This document shows, one piece after another, positions 55,241 to 63,562 of a stretch of 64,000 nucleotides of DNA (position 1 is its first letter; each line of letters opens with the position of its first letter). The position numbers and the translations under genes are program-made. This DNA comes from Sinimarinibacterium arenosum (GTDB lineage Bacteria; Pseudomonadota; Gammaproteobacteria; Nevskiales; Nevskiaceae), in assembly GCF_005047655.1 (NCBI RefSeq), contig NZ_SUKF01000009.1, forward strand, positions 186,001-250,000, given 5' to 3'. The notes beneath the pieces were generated by a model. That model searched no databases. It saw nothing but the letters and a program-made list of their open reading frames with translations, and was not told the origin of the DNA.

Positions 55241-57316
55241 ATGAAGCAGCGCCCTTCGACCCGCCTGGCTGATCTGATCCCGATGCAGGAGGCATCGGAC
55301 CTGATCGCCAAAACGAAGTATTACGTTGGCAAAGAGTCCAGCGTCGCTGACCTGCGCAAGCGCGTCGCCGCCGCGCTGGCCGCACCGGAGTCTGATCCTG
55401 ACGCCCATTTAGCCTCCTTCGAGTGGGCGCTCCAGTACGCTTTCCCCGGTGGGCGTGTGATGGCCAACGCAGGTGCCGGGGCGTTTCGCCCTGCGACCTC
55501 TACGATCAACTGCACGGTGTCGCAAACCATCCGCGATTCGATGGGCGGCATCATGGAGGCACTGTCGCACGCCGCTATTACCCTCAAAGGGGGCTCGGGT
55601 ATCGGGTATGACTTTACGACGATCCGACCGCGTGGCGCTCGTGTAGCCGGTGCCGGTGCGAGCACGAGCGGCATCCTGCCGTTCATGGACATGTTCGATG
55701 CCATGTGCAAAACGGTGTCGAGTGCCGGTGGCCGCCGTGGCGCTCAGATGGGCGTGCTGGAAGTGTCACATCCCGACATTGAGGACTTCATCAAGGCCAA
55801 GCGCGAGAATGGCCGGCTACGGGCGTTCAATCTCTCGGTCAATGTCACCCGCGCATTCATCGACGCTGCCAACGCGGGCGACGACTGGCCGCTGGTGTTC
55901 CCGTTGCTTCCGGGCGAGTCGGAATCCGACATCGTGTGGCGCGACTGGCCGGTCATTGAGCCTGAGTATCGTGTAAACGCGCTGGGCGAGGTGGCGTGCC
56001 GGGTTTACCGTCGCGTGTCGGCTCGTGATCTGCGCAACCTGATTGAAGGCTCGACCTACGAGTTCAGCGACCCCGGCTATCTGCTGTTGGACGAAGCGAA
56101 CCGCATGAACCCGCTGTGGTTCGCGGAAAACCTTCGCGCGACCAATCCCTGCGCCGAACAGTTTCTCCCCCCTGAGGGCAGCTGCTTGCTGGGGTCCGTT
56201 AACCTTGCGGCTCTGGTCCAGAACCCGTTCACCCCCGAAGCGCGCTTCGATTACGAAACGTTCGCGAAAGTCGTTTTCATTTTCGCCCGCATGCTGGACA
56301 ACGTCGTCGAAATCAACGGGCTGCCGCTTGAAGGCCAGCGCCGTGAGATTCAGAGCAAGCGTCGGCATGGCATGGGGTATCTGGGCTTGGGGTCGGCGCT
56401 GACGATGATGGGCATCCGCTACGGCTCCCCCGAGTCTGTGGCGTTCACGAATGACGTCACCCGCGAGCTGGCACTCAACAACTGGCGCGCTGGGCTGGCG
56501 CTGGCCAAGGAAAAGGGTGCGGCTCCGATCCTGACGGAGAACTTCGTCATTACCCCGAAGATGCTGCGCCAACGTCCCGAGCTGGCTGCGGACGGCTACA
56601 AGGCCGGCGACACCTTGCCGGGCCGCGTGTTGCATGCGAAGTATTCCGTATACATGCAGCAGATCGCGCAGGCTGACCCTGAGCTGGTCGCAGAGCTTGC
56701 AGAGCACGGCTCTCGCTTCACCCATGCGACGTCGATCGCTCCGACCGGCACCATGGCCGCATCGGTGGGCAACAACGCGAGCAACGGCATCGAGCCGAGC
56801 TTCGCGCACTCCTACATCCGCAACATGATCGTCGAGGGCGAAAAGACCAAGCGGGCGATTCGCATGGAGTCTTACGAGCTGTTGGCCTATCGCAAGCTGG
56901 TCGACGCAAACGTCGACCCCGACAACCTGCCGGAGCTGTTCGAAGCGTCTGCGAAGAACGTTACGCCGGCAGAGCACATCGCGGTGCAGGCGGCAGCGCA
57001 GCGGTGGATTGATAGCGCGATCAGCAAGACCACCAACTGCGACACCGACATGCCGTTCGCGGAGTTCCAGGGTCTCTATCAGCTGGCGATTGACAGCGGC
57101 CTCAAAGGTTGCACCACGTTCCGCTTCAATCCCGAGGTCCACATGGGCGTGCTGGTGGAAAAGAAAGATCTGGACGCGACGGTGATCGAATTCAAGCTGG
57201 ATGACGGCAGCACCATTCGTGGGGCGGCCTCGCAGAAAGTACGGTACGACAACGCCGAAACAACCATCGGCAATCTGTATGAAGCCCTCAAGGAAGGGCA
57301 GTACGGCAAGCACTAA
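55241..57316 (+). CDS. nrdJa: Adenosylcobalamin-dependent ribonucleotide reductase, large part (NrdJa)
   Basis: 691 residues from ATG 55241. Class II signatures are present: STINCTVSQT with the first redox Cys, GGSGIGYDFTTIRPRGA, ATNPCAEQFLPPEGSCLLGS with the catalytic N-C-E triad, SIAPTGTMA, and the second redox Cys in LKGCTTFRFNP. The usual C-terminal zinc/TSCPD domain is absent because it is encoded by the next gene, as in split pseudomonad NrdJa/NrdJb enzymes. It makes deoxynucleotides with or without oxygen, using vitamin B12 coenzyme. Carrying it could supply dNTPs during establishment. Confidence 0.93.
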   Translation: MKQRPSTRLADLIPMQEASDLIAKTKYYVGKESSVADLRKRVAAALAAPESDPDAHLASFEWALQYAFPGGRVMANAGAGAFRPATSTINCTVSQTIRDSMGGIMEALSHAAITLKGGSGIGYDFTTIRPRGARVAGAGASTSGILPFMDMFDAMCKTVSSAGGRRGAQMGVLEVSHPDIEDFIKAKRENGRLRAFNLSVNVTRAFIDAANAGDDWPLVFPLLPGESESDIVWRDWPVIEPEYRVNALGEVACRVYRRVSARDLRNLIEGSTYEFSDPGYLLLDEANRMNPLWFAENLRATNPCAEQFLPPEGSCLLGSVNLAALVQNPFTPEARFDYETFAKVVFIFARMLDNVVEINGLPLEGQRREIQSKRRHGMGYLGLGSALTMMGIRYGSPESVAFTNDVTRELALNNWRAGLALAKEKGAAPILTENFVITPKMLRQRPELAADGYKAGDTLPGRVLHAKYSVYMQQIAQADPELVAELAEHGSRFTHATSIAPTGTMAASVGNNASNGIEPSFAHSYIRNMIVEGEKTKRAIRMESYELLAYRKLVDANVDPDNLPELFEASAKNVTPAEHIAVQAAAQRWIDSAISKTTNCDTDMPFAEFQGLYQLAIDSGLKGCTTFRFNPEVHMGVLVEKKDLDATVIEFKLDDGSTIRGAASQKVRYDNAETTIGNLYEALKEGQYGKH

Positions 57317-57337
57317 GGCACGTAAGCGAGGCTGACC

Positions 57338-58126
57338 ATGGGCACTCAAGACATTATTTCCATTGACCGCAAGATCGTCGGCTTCGCAGTCGTTAAAGAA
57401 GAGCCGGCGGCCCCGACGCTGCCGGATGTCGATCCGCGTTCCCTGCGCATCGACAAGCGCGAGGGCGGTAGTTGGGAATCGACCACGCTCAAGCTGGAGC
57501 TGACGACGAGCGCCGGTCCGCGAGCGATCTACGTCGTGATCGGATACGGGCGCGTCTGTGGTCGCAGCAACGGCCGCGAGGTGTGCATCGAACGTCCGCT
57601 GGAGTTCTTTGTCCCTGCGAACCAGTCGTCAACCGAACACCAGTGGGTGTCGGCAACCATGCGCACGCTGTCGCTGGCCGCGCGTGGCGGGTTTGCAGCC
57701 AAGGCGCTGGCTGACCTGCGCAAGGTGACGTGGGATCGTGGGCCGATCTGGTACGGCAAGAACGCAGCCGGCAAGACGCTGACGCACGAGTCGGAGGTCG
57801 CGGCGATCGCGTGGGCGATCCAGAACGAACTGCGCAAGCGGCGCTATCTGGACGAGAACTTCGAAGAGCGCCCGCTGGATGAAATGGTGGCGCACTTTGA
57901 GCGGGTCCGCGCCTACCGCGACGCACTGGCGTATGACTCACCGTCGCCGCTGGTGATTGCGGCCCCCTCAGTGTCGCGTCTGGATGCCGCACCCGCAGCT
58001 GCGCACCAGATGGCCCAAGGGCGCCCCGTCGTCGGCACCTGCCCGGACCCGAATTGTCAGGGTGACATGATTTTGCTGGACGGTTGTCCCACGTGCACAT
58101 CCTGCAGTTACTCGAAATGCACATGA
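57338..58126 (+). CDS. nrdJb: Ribonucleotide reductase NrdJb (TSCPD and zinc C-terminal part)
   Basis: 262 residues, starting 21 bases after nrdJa. It has the TSCPD-type domain and a C-terminal cysteine cluster, TCPDPNCQGDMILLDGCPTC followed by CSYSKC, which re-reduces the active-site disulphide of NrdJa. The block WDRGPIWYG is typical of NrdJb. The two chains should form one enzyme. Confidence 0.88.
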   Translation: MGTQDIISIDRKIVGFAVVKEEPAAPTLPDVDPRSLRIDKREGGSWESTTLKLELTTSAGPRAIYVVIGYGRVCGRSNGREVCIERPLEFFVPANQSSTEHQWVSATMRTLSLAARGGFAAKALADLRKVTWDRGPIWYGKNAAGKTLTHESEVAAIAWAIQNELRKRRYLDENFEERPLDEMVAHFERVRAYRDALAYDSPSPLVIAAPSVSRLDAAPAAAHQMAQGRPVVGTCPDPNCQGDMILLDGCPTCTSCSYSKCT

Positions 58127-58224
58127 CGGTCCCCGCCCGATTCCCACTGTCCCGAACCCCCGGACGCGTCGCACCTGGCGTCGCGTTCTGACTCTCAAAC
58201 TCAAGGTGTTACCCAGAGTGTTGT

Positions 58225-58240
58225 GGATAGGTGGCTATCC
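58225..58240. promoter_or_regulatory. Inverted repeat GGATAG-GTGG-CTATCC before ssb
   Basis: A perfect 6-bp stem with a 4-base loop sits just upstream of TAAAAT (58253), the likely -10 of ssb. It is a candidate operator. The shared-class promoter is not present here. Confidence 0.4.
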
Positions 58241-58285
58241 GCTGTCCCACTCTAAAATGTTGACAATTAGAAGGATATTGCAGAC

Positions 58286-58771
58286 ATGGCAAGCAGAGGC
58301 GTGAATAAAGTCATTTTGCTCGGGAATCTTGGCAAGGATCCCGAGGTCCGCTATTTCCCCAATGGCGACGCGGTGTGCAACGTCACGGTGGCGACCTCCG
58401 ACAGCTGGACCGACAAGCAGTCCGGCGAGAAGAAAGAGCGCACGGAATGGCACAACGTCGTATTCACGCGCAAGCTCGCGGAGATTGCCGGGCAGTACCT
58501 GAAAAAGGGCGCCAAGGTCTACGTCGAGGGCTCGCTGCGTACGCGCAAGTGGGAGAAGGATGGGGTCGAGCGCTACACCACTGAAATCATGGTCAACGAC
58601 ATGCAGATGCTCGATGGCCGCGGTGGCGAGTCGCGTCCTGACGCCGCACGCTCCGGCAGTGCCACCACGCCTGCCGCGCCGGCGCCGGCGGACGACGGCT
58701 CTGCGGAGCCGGGGGGCGGGTTCCCCGCGGACGATATTCCATTTTCGAAGCGTCACCACAAGGAGTGGTGA
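58286..58771 (+). CDS. ssb: Single-stranded DNA-binding protein
   Basis: 161 residues. The OB fold is complete: [59 protein letters not shown] short linker follows, and the acidic tip DDIPF is present but not terminal: eight more residues (SKRHHKEW) follow, so the normal free Phe end is buried in a basic extension. Plasmid SSBs protect the entering strand during conjugation. The gene lies among small genes as in the leading region of F. Confidence 0.93.
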   Translation: MASRGVNKVILLGNLGKDPEVRYFPNGDAVCNVTVATSDSWTDKQSGEKKERTEWHNVVFTRKLAEIAGQYLKKGAKVYVEGSLRTRKWEKDGVERYTTEIMVNDMQMLDGRGGESRPDAARSGSATTPAAPAPADDGSAEPGGGFPADDIPFSKRHHKEW

Positions 58772-58784
58772 GCGCCTACGGCAC

Positions 58785-58809
58785 GGGGCGCGAGGTCGCT
58801 GCGTAGGGT
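58785..58809 (+). promoter_or_regulatory. Shared-class promoter: GGGGCG-N13-TAGGGT
   Basis: It lies 27 bases before the gene at 58837. Confidence 0.6.
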
Positions 58810-58836
58810 GAAGGCTCTTCCACACGGAATGCCCCA

Positions 58837-59319
58837 ATGCTGAACCATGACGCTCAACTGACGTTCCGCGCGATGCGCAACGAGGACGTTCTCGCTACGG
58901 CAACGCTCACCGGTGAGCGCGCCTACGCGCAAGTGACCTACGTCTATGTGCAGACGTATGGCGCCTGCCATGACTTCGTTCTCGGCCCGGAGAGCATCGC
59001 CGTCTCGCCAGAGGACGACTCGTTTCTGTCGGGGTTCGCTGAGGTTGGCGACGCAACCGCGCTGCGCCTCGGCAACCCGGGCGAGTCGATGGCTGCCACG
59101 TTCTACTCCATGAACGAGGAGAATCCCGATCTGACGCTGGATGCGACATCGGTCACCGTCGTCGGTCCCGTGGACGTCCTGCCGGACCGGATCGTCTGCG
59201 TGCCCACCGGTGAGGTTCTCGCGACGCGCACGCCGGAGGACTACTGGCTGCGCGATGGCCTGAACTACAGCGACTGCTGTATCGCAGAGTGGCGGCCGGA
59301 CCGGATGGATGGCCAATGA
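58837..59319 (+). CDS. Unknown 160-aa protein
   Basis: A beta-rich acidic protein with AYAQVTYVYVQTYGACHDFV and LPDRIVCVPTGEVLATRTPE. The C-terminus has a Cys pair (SDCCIAEW). It has no membrane segment and no known family. The stop overlaps the start of a 44-aa ORF. Confidence 0.5.
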   Translation: MLNHDAQLTFRAMRNEDVLATATLTGERAYAQVTYVYVQTYGACHDFVLGPESIAVSPEDDSFLSGFAEVGDATALRLGNPGESMAATFYSMNEENPDLTLDATSVTVVGPVDVLPDRIVCVPTGEVLATRTPEDYWLRDGLNYSDCCIAEWRPDRMDGQ

Positions 59320-59450
59320 GCGCTGCTCCCACGCCACCGGCGGCGCCGCGCTGGCAGTCGATCGCGGGGTGGGCCGCCCTTGGACTTGGGTGTGCTGGCC
59401 TGCTGCTCTTCGTCGTCGTTGGGTTTGTCCAACTCTCAGGGCGACTGTAG
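59316..59450 (+). CDS. 44-aa single-helix membrane peptide
   Basis: The ATG overlaps the previous stop (ATGA). The N-terminus is Pro/Ala-rich, and a strong membrane helix follows (AALGLGCAGLLLFVVVGFV) with a short basic end. The overlap and the clean hydrophobic segment support a real translationally coupled gene. Confidence 0.5.
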   Translation: MSAAPTPPAAPRWQSIAGWAALGLGCAGLLLFVVVGFVQLSGRL

Positions 59451-59473
59451 GGACACGACTCGCGGCGCTGAGC

Positions 59474-59497
59474 GGGGCCCCTGCCGGTGGGTAGAGT
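59474..59497 (+). promoter_or_regulatory. Shared-class promoter: GGGGCC-N12-TAGAGT
   Basis: It lies 32 bases before the gene at 59530. Confidence 0.55.
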
Positions 59498-59529
59498 TGA
59501 AGCTCAGACACCACGCACAGGAGCACCCC

Positions 59530-59799
59530 ATGTTGCAGGTCTCTCTCGCACACGCACCGAACCCGGATATCCCGGGGGGATACTGGGACGGGCCGCCGGA
59601 GGACGGATGCTCCGCCAAAAGCGTGGAAACGCTGGCCGACGCATCGCGGGCGGTTCGCAGCTACATCACCCGAAACAACTTGGGCAGCGGGAACTGGGCG
59701 GGTGGCGAGGTCTATCAGGGGCCTGAGCTGGTCGCGCGCATCTCCTACAACGGTCGAATCTGGGGTTTGGACGGGACTGCGCTCGCCGTCCCCGAGTAA
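59530..59799 (+). CDS. Unknown 89-aa protein
   Basis: Contains SVETLADASRAVRSYITRN and NWAGGEVYQGPELVARISYN, ending GLDGTALAVPE. The helix-then-strands pattern is reminiscent of small plasmid proteins that modify host processes, but I recognise no family. Confidence 0.5.
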   Translation: MLQVSLAHAPNPDIPGGYWDGPPEDGCSAKSVETLADASRAVRSYITRNNLGSGNWAGGEVYQGPELVARISYNGRIWGLDGTALAVPE

Positions 59800-59936
59800 C
59801 AGTCTGCTGCGGGGCACGTGGTTGCGGTCCGCCACGCAGCCCCCGCCGAAGCGCGCGGCGCCCCGTCCTCGACTGTACCGCCCTGACTCTCTGCGGTGCC
59901 GACGCTTCGGGGCGGCGACTTAGTCACTTGGCGAGC

Positions 59937-59960
59937 GGGGCGGACTTTGCCGCATAGGGT
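59937..59960 (+). promoter_or_regulatory. Shared-class promoter: GGGGCG-N12-TAGGGT
   Basis: It lies 25 bases before the gene at 59986 and has CTTAGTCACTTG immediately upstream. Confidence 0.65.
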
Positions 59961-59985
59961 GGAGACATCGCCCACGGAGAGTTCC

Positions 59986-60243
59986 ATGCACGCCACCGAC
60001 GCCACACCACCCACACATTGTGCGCACTACCTGTTGCTCGACGGCCGCGACGTCGCGTCGACCTGGCTGCCGATCACGGCCACCCTTGACGAAGTGCGCG
60101 CCGACTGCCTGACGATGACAAGCATCATCGTCCACACGGAGAGCGAGCATGGGGAACTGCCGTTCGAACGCGAAGGAAAGATTCGCAAGGCTGACGGCCA
60201 CGCGCTGGTGTCCCGTGGCGAATACCGACAGGTCGCCTACTGA
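59986..60243 (+). CDS. Unknown 85-aa protein
   Basis: Begins MHATDATPPTHCAHYLLLDG and has TATLDEVRADCLTMTSIIVH. A compact small protein with its own promoter and GGAG before the ATG. No family is recognised. Confidence 0.5.
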   Translation: MHATDATPPTHCAHYLLLDGRDVASTWLPITATLDEVRADCLTMTSIIVHTESEHGELPFEREGKIRKADGHALVSRGEYRQVAY

Positions 60244-60250
60244 CGCTGGC

Positions 60251-60274
60251 GGGGCGTGTGCCGCCGCATAGCTT
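60251..60274 (+). promoter_or_regulatory. Shared-class promoter: GGGGCG-N12-TAGCTT
   Basis: It lies 41 bases before the gene at 60316. Confidence 0.55.
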
Positions 60275-60315
60275 GGTGATGTACCCCCTTCATTCGCAGT
60301 CAGCCCGGAGTTCCC

Positions 60316-60756
60316 ATGAGCGCCCATCTCTCCAAGATCAACATCGATCAGCGCCTGTACGTCATGCGTTCGGTCGGCGGTGTTTCGTGCTACGGCTTCG
60401 AAGTGCTGCACGCGAAAGCATGCGCAGTCGCGCAGTGGATCGGCACGACCGCTCCCGACTCGGACGCGCTGGGGACCCCCGAACACTACGCGGCGTGCAT
60501 GACGCTCCTTGACCGTGGGCAAGCGCACGCGTCGGCGACGCGCACCCGATGCCCGGCTGACCTCACGCCGCAGCTGGTGGGGCTGGAAGGCGCAACCGTT
60601 CGCGTAGTGGACGCACACGGCGAGACGCGCACCTTCCGCGTCGGCCGCTCGACGGGCTGGCTGCCGTGCCACCTTGAAATGCGGAACACGCGCGATCGCT
60701 TCGGCGACTCTGTTACCGGGGCGCCGTTCCGCTCCGTGGAGATCCTGCGGCACTGA
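60316..60756 (+). CDS. Unknown 146-aa protein
   Basis: Begins with NIDQRLYVMRSVGGVSCYGF and HAKACAVAQWIG; the C-terminal half has GATVRVVDAHGETRTFRVGR and STGWLPCHLEM. It looks like a small two-part soluble protein; the middle is Cys-containing. The block RSTGWLPCHLE recalls uncharacterised proteins on large plasmids, but I cannot name a family. Confidence 0.5.
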   Translation: MSAHLSKINIDQRLYVMRSVGGVSCYGFEVLHAKACAVAQWIGTTAPDSDALGTPEHYAACMTLLDRGQAHASATRTRCPADLTPQLVGLEGATVRVVDAHGETRTFRVGRSTGWLPCHLEMRNTRDRFGDSVTGAPFRSVEILRH

Positions 60757-60764
60757 CCACGTGA

Positions 60765-60788
60765 CTGGCGGCGCGTGCCGTCTAAAGG
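60765..60788 (+). promoter_or_regulatory. Shared-class promoter: CTGGCG-N12-TAAAGG
   Basis: It lies 27 bases before the gene at 60816, with GCCGTCTAAAGG at the -10. Confidence 0.55.
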
Positions 60789-60815
60789 CCATTGCCGCCC
60801 TACGCTGAGGTCTCC

Positions 60816-61349
60816 ATGGCCCCCATTCACTCCCTGCTGCTTGGCGCTGGTGCCGTTGGTGCTGCGCTTGCTCTTGCCAGTGGCGCTCCGACAACCTTCG
60901 GGGAGTGGGTCGCGATGGTGGGACTCGGAAGCGTCGGCGGGGGTGGCGTCGTCGCCGGGGCGTTTGCGCTCAAGCCTCGCCGGCGCCGTCGTCGGCGTGC
61001 GACGTCGGGCTCGCGTGAGTGCGTCGAGCGCGCCGCACGTCGGGTGGACACGCTGGCCGCGCGGCTGGAGGTGGCGGCGGTCGAACTCCGACGCCGATCG
61101 GAGAGCATGCGCAAGCGCCAGAGCATCGCCGAGGCGGTCGGCACCGTCGGAGTGGTGGTCGCGGCGCTCCGGATCGGAGGGGCTGCGCAATCGGTGGCCG
61201 ATGAACTGGCAACGCTGGGCGTCACGCCCGCACGACCGGACGGCGGTGGGCGCACGCGGCTCGCGGGGCAGTCCCCCAGCGGTAGGGTGGAATCTCACCG
61301 ACACGCCGCAGACGATCATGAAATTCCTCCTTTCCTTCGCGCCCGCTGA
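60816..61349 (+). CDS. Membrane-associated protein, unknown
   Basis: 177 residues from ATG 60816. Hydrophobic Gly/Ala/Val-rich segments (residues 5-24 and 30-50) are followed by an Arg-rich stretch (PRRRRRRRA), a helix (RRVDTLAARLEVAAVELRRR) and another hydrophobic segment. The last 30 codons overlap the next gene and contain its promoter, so the true C-terminus is functionally unconstrained. Confidence 0.4.
   Translation: MAPIHSLLLGAGAVGAALALASGAPTTFGEWVAMVGLGSVGGGGVVAGAFALKPRRRRRRRATSGSRECVERAARRVDTLAARLEVAAVELRRRSESMRKRQSIAEAVGTVGVVVAALRIGGAAQSVADELATLGVTPARPDGGGRTRLAGQSPSGRVESHRHAADDHEIPPFLRAR
61265..61288 (+). promoter_or_regulatory. Shared-class promoter: GGGGCA-N12-TAGGGT
   Basis: It lies 29 bases before the gene at 61318, inside the 3' end of the gene at 60816. 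Confidence 0.6.
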
Positions 61350-61695
61350 ATCGCAGTCCGTGAGTCGCCTGGACTTTCAGCCGGGCCGCGCCGTCGTCGA
61401 TGTGACGTGGCGGCTGACCGGGCAGGTGGCGCGCTACCAGTGCCCCTACGAGGCGTTGGTGGGTCTGGTCGGCACCGACAACATTGCTACGGCCCTGAAG
61501 TCGATGCGGCTGACACGCGATCCCGCCTTTGTCCCTGCTGGCGAGACGCTGCAGGCGCAGGGGCTGCAGACGGCGTGGGTCACGGCCGAGACGCTGCCGG
61601 CAACCGAGGCGCTCGCACGCACGCAGTTCGGGCGGGAGATCTTCCTTGCCAACAACGACGTCGCCGCGTGGGACTCCCGCGCGCTGTTCGGCTAA
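61318..61695 (+). CDS. Unknown 125-aa protein
   Basis: Begins MKFLLSFAPAESQSVSRLDF and has RAVVDVTWRLTGQVARYQCP. Ends DVAAWDSRALFG. It is soluble with no recognised family. The next gene follows 17 bases later with its own ribosome site, so the two form an operon. Confidence 0.5.
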   Translation: MKFLLSFAPAESQSVSRLDFQPGRAVVDVTWRLTGQVARYQCPYEALVGLVGTDNIATALKSMRLTRDPAFVPAGETLQAQGLQTAWVTAETLPATEALARTQFGREIFLANNDVAAWDSRALFG

Positions 61696-61712
61696 GACCC
61701 CCGGAGGCGGGA

Positions 61713-62246
61713 ATGCAAACGGAACAGGACGTGGCGGCGGCGTTTCGGGCGGAGTTGCTGGCGCTGCTGGCGCGGTACAACGCGGAACTTGACGCGAAGG
61801 ATCACTACGACGGCCATTCCGAGTGCGGGTCCGACGTGCGGATGACCGTCAGTGTTCCGGGCATCTGGGACGCGCACTGCGACATGCTGCGCGAACCCAC
61901 GCAGATCGACCTTGGCGCATGGCTGGCGCCGGACACCACGGCTGGCCGGCAGGCGCTCGCGCCGATGCTACTGGCAACCCCTGTGACGTATGCGCTTCCG
62001 GGTGGGGTGTCGCTCGAACGCTGCGCGGGGCGGAGTTCCGCTGCGACCTGGGCGGTGCGTCAGGCGGGACACTGTCTGTCGACCGAGGGGGTGTTCGTTC
62101 ACGAACCGATGCCGAGCCGCCGGGATGCAGTGTTTCTGGCGCACTGCCGCTTCGCTTCGGCTGAAGCTGCCTATGCGATGTGGGAGAAGCACGTCGCGTC
62201 CCGACAACCGTTACCGAACATGACCTCGATGGGAGAGCCCCAATGA
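61713..62246 (+). CDS. Plasmid/phage-type protein of unknown function
   Basis: 177 residues; the ATG follows GGAGGCGG. The N-terminal block LLALLARYNAELDAKDHYDG, followed by SECGSDVRMTVSVPGI and a later IDLG, is a pattern I have seen repeatedly in small phage and plasmid proteins. The C-terminal half has Cys-containing VSLERCAGRSSAATWAVRQ. The function is unknown. Confidence 0.5.
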   Translation: MQTEQDVAAAFRAELLALLARYNAELDAKDHYDGHSECGSDVRMTVSVPGIWDAHCDMLREPTQIDLGAWLAPDTTAGRQALAPMLLATPVTYALPGGVSLERCAGRSSAATWAVRQAGHCLSTEGVFVHEPMPSRRDAVFLAHCRFASAEAAYAMWEKHVASRQPLPNMTSMGEPQ

Positions 62247-62569
62247 ACAACGATCTTGTGTCGCGCCTGCTGTCTGATGCGGTGGAGGACTCCGCCGCCC
62301 TGCGCCGTGAGGCGGCCGAGGCCCTGCAGCAGATGGCCGCGCGGTTCACGCGGCTCGACGCACCGCGCTACAGCAACGACCCGATGCTTGATGCCGTGCT
62401 CGCTGTCCCGTCCGAGCGGTTCCGTGCGCGTGTCCAGGCGCTGCCGGCGACGTACTGGGCCCGCTACGACTTGAGCGCAGTGCGGATCGGCTACGAGCTC
62501 GGATTGGCCGAGGTTGCGCTCGGAGAAGCGTTGCCGATGCAAAAATTGATCGGGGCGGGGCGCGCGTAG
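62243..62569 (+). CDS. Unknown 108-aa helical protein
   Basis: It overlaps the previous stop (ATGA). An Ala/Glu-rich helix (RREAAEALQQMAARFTRLDA) is followed by LPATYWARYDLSAVRIGYEL. No family is recognised. Confidence 0.45.
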   Translation: MNNDLVSRLLSDAVEDSAALRREAAEALQQMAARFTRLDAPRYSNDPMLDAVLAVPSERFRARVQALPATYWARYDLSAVRIGYELGLAEVALGEALPMQKLIGAGRA

Positions 62570-62580
62570 GTCGGTACGGT
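62557..62580 (+). promoter_or_regulatory. Shared-class promoter: GGGGCG-N12-TACGGT
   Basis: It lies 21 bases before the gene at 62602 and overlaps the end of the preceding gene. Confidence 0.55.
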
Positions 62581-62601
62581 GGAGTGACACCGGAGACTTC
62601 C

Positions 62602-62931
62602 ATGCACGTCCTTGAACACCACAGCGCCCTTGTCACCTCGATCCTTGAGCACGCCGGCTGGACGGTCCGGGCGGGTGCGACCTTCGCGACGAAGCACTTC
62701 GCGACCGTGGTTGGCGACAAGGCCGCGTCCCTGCTCATGCTCGGAACCCGCAGCGTGCGCGGCGACTTCAGCAGCGAAGGCCTGAACGTGCTGGGCGGAC
62801 GGCCGCTGCTCCTTCCAGAAGACGCGAACGCTCAACAGGTCGCGGAACAGGTCGCCGGCTTCCTCACGGAGGCCGAGGCCCTGATTGTCGACTCGTGGAC
62901 CGTGCGCGTCGGACCGCTCGGGGGCCGCTGA
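62602..62931 (+). CDS. Unknown 109-aa protein
   Basis: Begins MHVLEHHSALVTSILEHAGW; the middle is SLLMLGTRSVRGDF and the end has AEQVAGFLTEAEALIVDSWT. It is a small globular protein with no known family. GGAG precedes the ATG. Confidence 0.5.
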   Translation: MHVLEHHSALVTSILEHAGWTVRAGATFATKHFATVVGDKAASLLMLGTRSVRGDFSSEGLNVLGGRPLLLPEDANAQQVAEQVAGFLTEAEALIVDSWTVRVGPLGGR

Positions 62932-62939
62932 GGCGCTCA

Positions 62940-62963
62940 GGGTGCAACTTCGGTGTCTATTGC
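62940..62963 (+). promoter_or_regulatory. Shared-class promoter: GGGTGC-N12-TATTGC
   Basis: It lies 36 bases before the GTG start at 63000; GGTGTCTATT at the -10 resembles CGTCTATAGG of other members. Confidence 0.45.
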
Positions 62964-62999
62964 CGGGATAGCCCCCGGCGCCTACATGAGGAGAAGCGT

Positions 63000-63212
63000 G
63001 TGTCTCTCGAACAATACCGCGTCGCACGCGACCATTTCGAGGTGGATGAGGCGTCGGCCGCTCAGCTGGCGTTCCCCTGCAACGTCTGCCGCCACCGGCA
63101 CGGCAGCGACCGCGCGGAGCCGTGTCGCAGCTGCGACCACAACGCGAACGCGGTGCCGGCACCGACGCATCTGGAACGACTGCTTGCGGCGGGCCGGGCA
63201 CTGGACTGGTAG
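63000..63212 (+). CDS. Small zinc-ribbon-like protein
   Basis: 70 residues from a GTG preceded by GAGGAGAA. Two CxxC pairs (FPCNVCRHRHG and EPCRSCDHN) 15 residues apart look like a zinc ribbon. The N-terminus is helical (LEQYRVARDHFEVDEASA). It may bind nucleic acid or act as a protein adaptor. Confidence 0.5.
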   Translation: MSLEQYRVARDHFEVDEASAAQLAFPCNVCRHRHGSDRAEPCRSCDHNANAVPAPTHLERLLAAGRALDW

Positions 63213-63265
63213 CCCCGAGGTCGCGACCTGCATTCCCCTACCCCCTCTTTCGACGGAATCCCTGT

Positions 63266-63502
63266 ATGAACCTGACATCCTCCGAGCCCACGTGGACCCA
63301 GCGGGTCAAGCTCGGCGTGCAACTCGGCAAGTCGCTGGAGACGGTGTGCTCGCTGGACGAAATCGCGGCCGAACTGGGGGTCTCGCGGCAGACGGCCTAC
63401 AACGAGTGTGCGGCGGCTCTCGGGGCGCTGGCGTGGCGGCTGCGCGCGCGCTATTCGGCGCCTCCCGGGTCGACGTCGGAATCCCCGGTGCTGCGGAGCT
63501 AG
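63266..63502 (+). CDS. Small HTH protein
   Basis: 78 residues. A clear helix-turn-helix is present: SLDEIAAELGVSRQTAYNEC, in the middle of the protein, with basic residues around it. It is probably a DNA-binding regulator. The start lacks a good ribosome site. The stop TAG is part of GCTAGTCACTTG. Confidence 0.55.
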   Translation: MNLTSSEPTWTQRVKLGVQLGKSLETVCSLDEIAAELGVSRQTAYNECAAALGALAWRLRARYSAPPGSTSESPVLRS

Positions 63503-63562
63503 TCACTTGCCGCGGGGCACTTGCGGGCTCTCTCGTCCTTGACGGCAGGGCGGTGGGTCTGC

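Noticed and set aside
58258-58285. TTGACA at 58259 as the -35 of ssb
   Set aside because: The only following -10-like sequence is about 10 bases away and too close to the start codon; TAAAAT at 58253 is a better -10.
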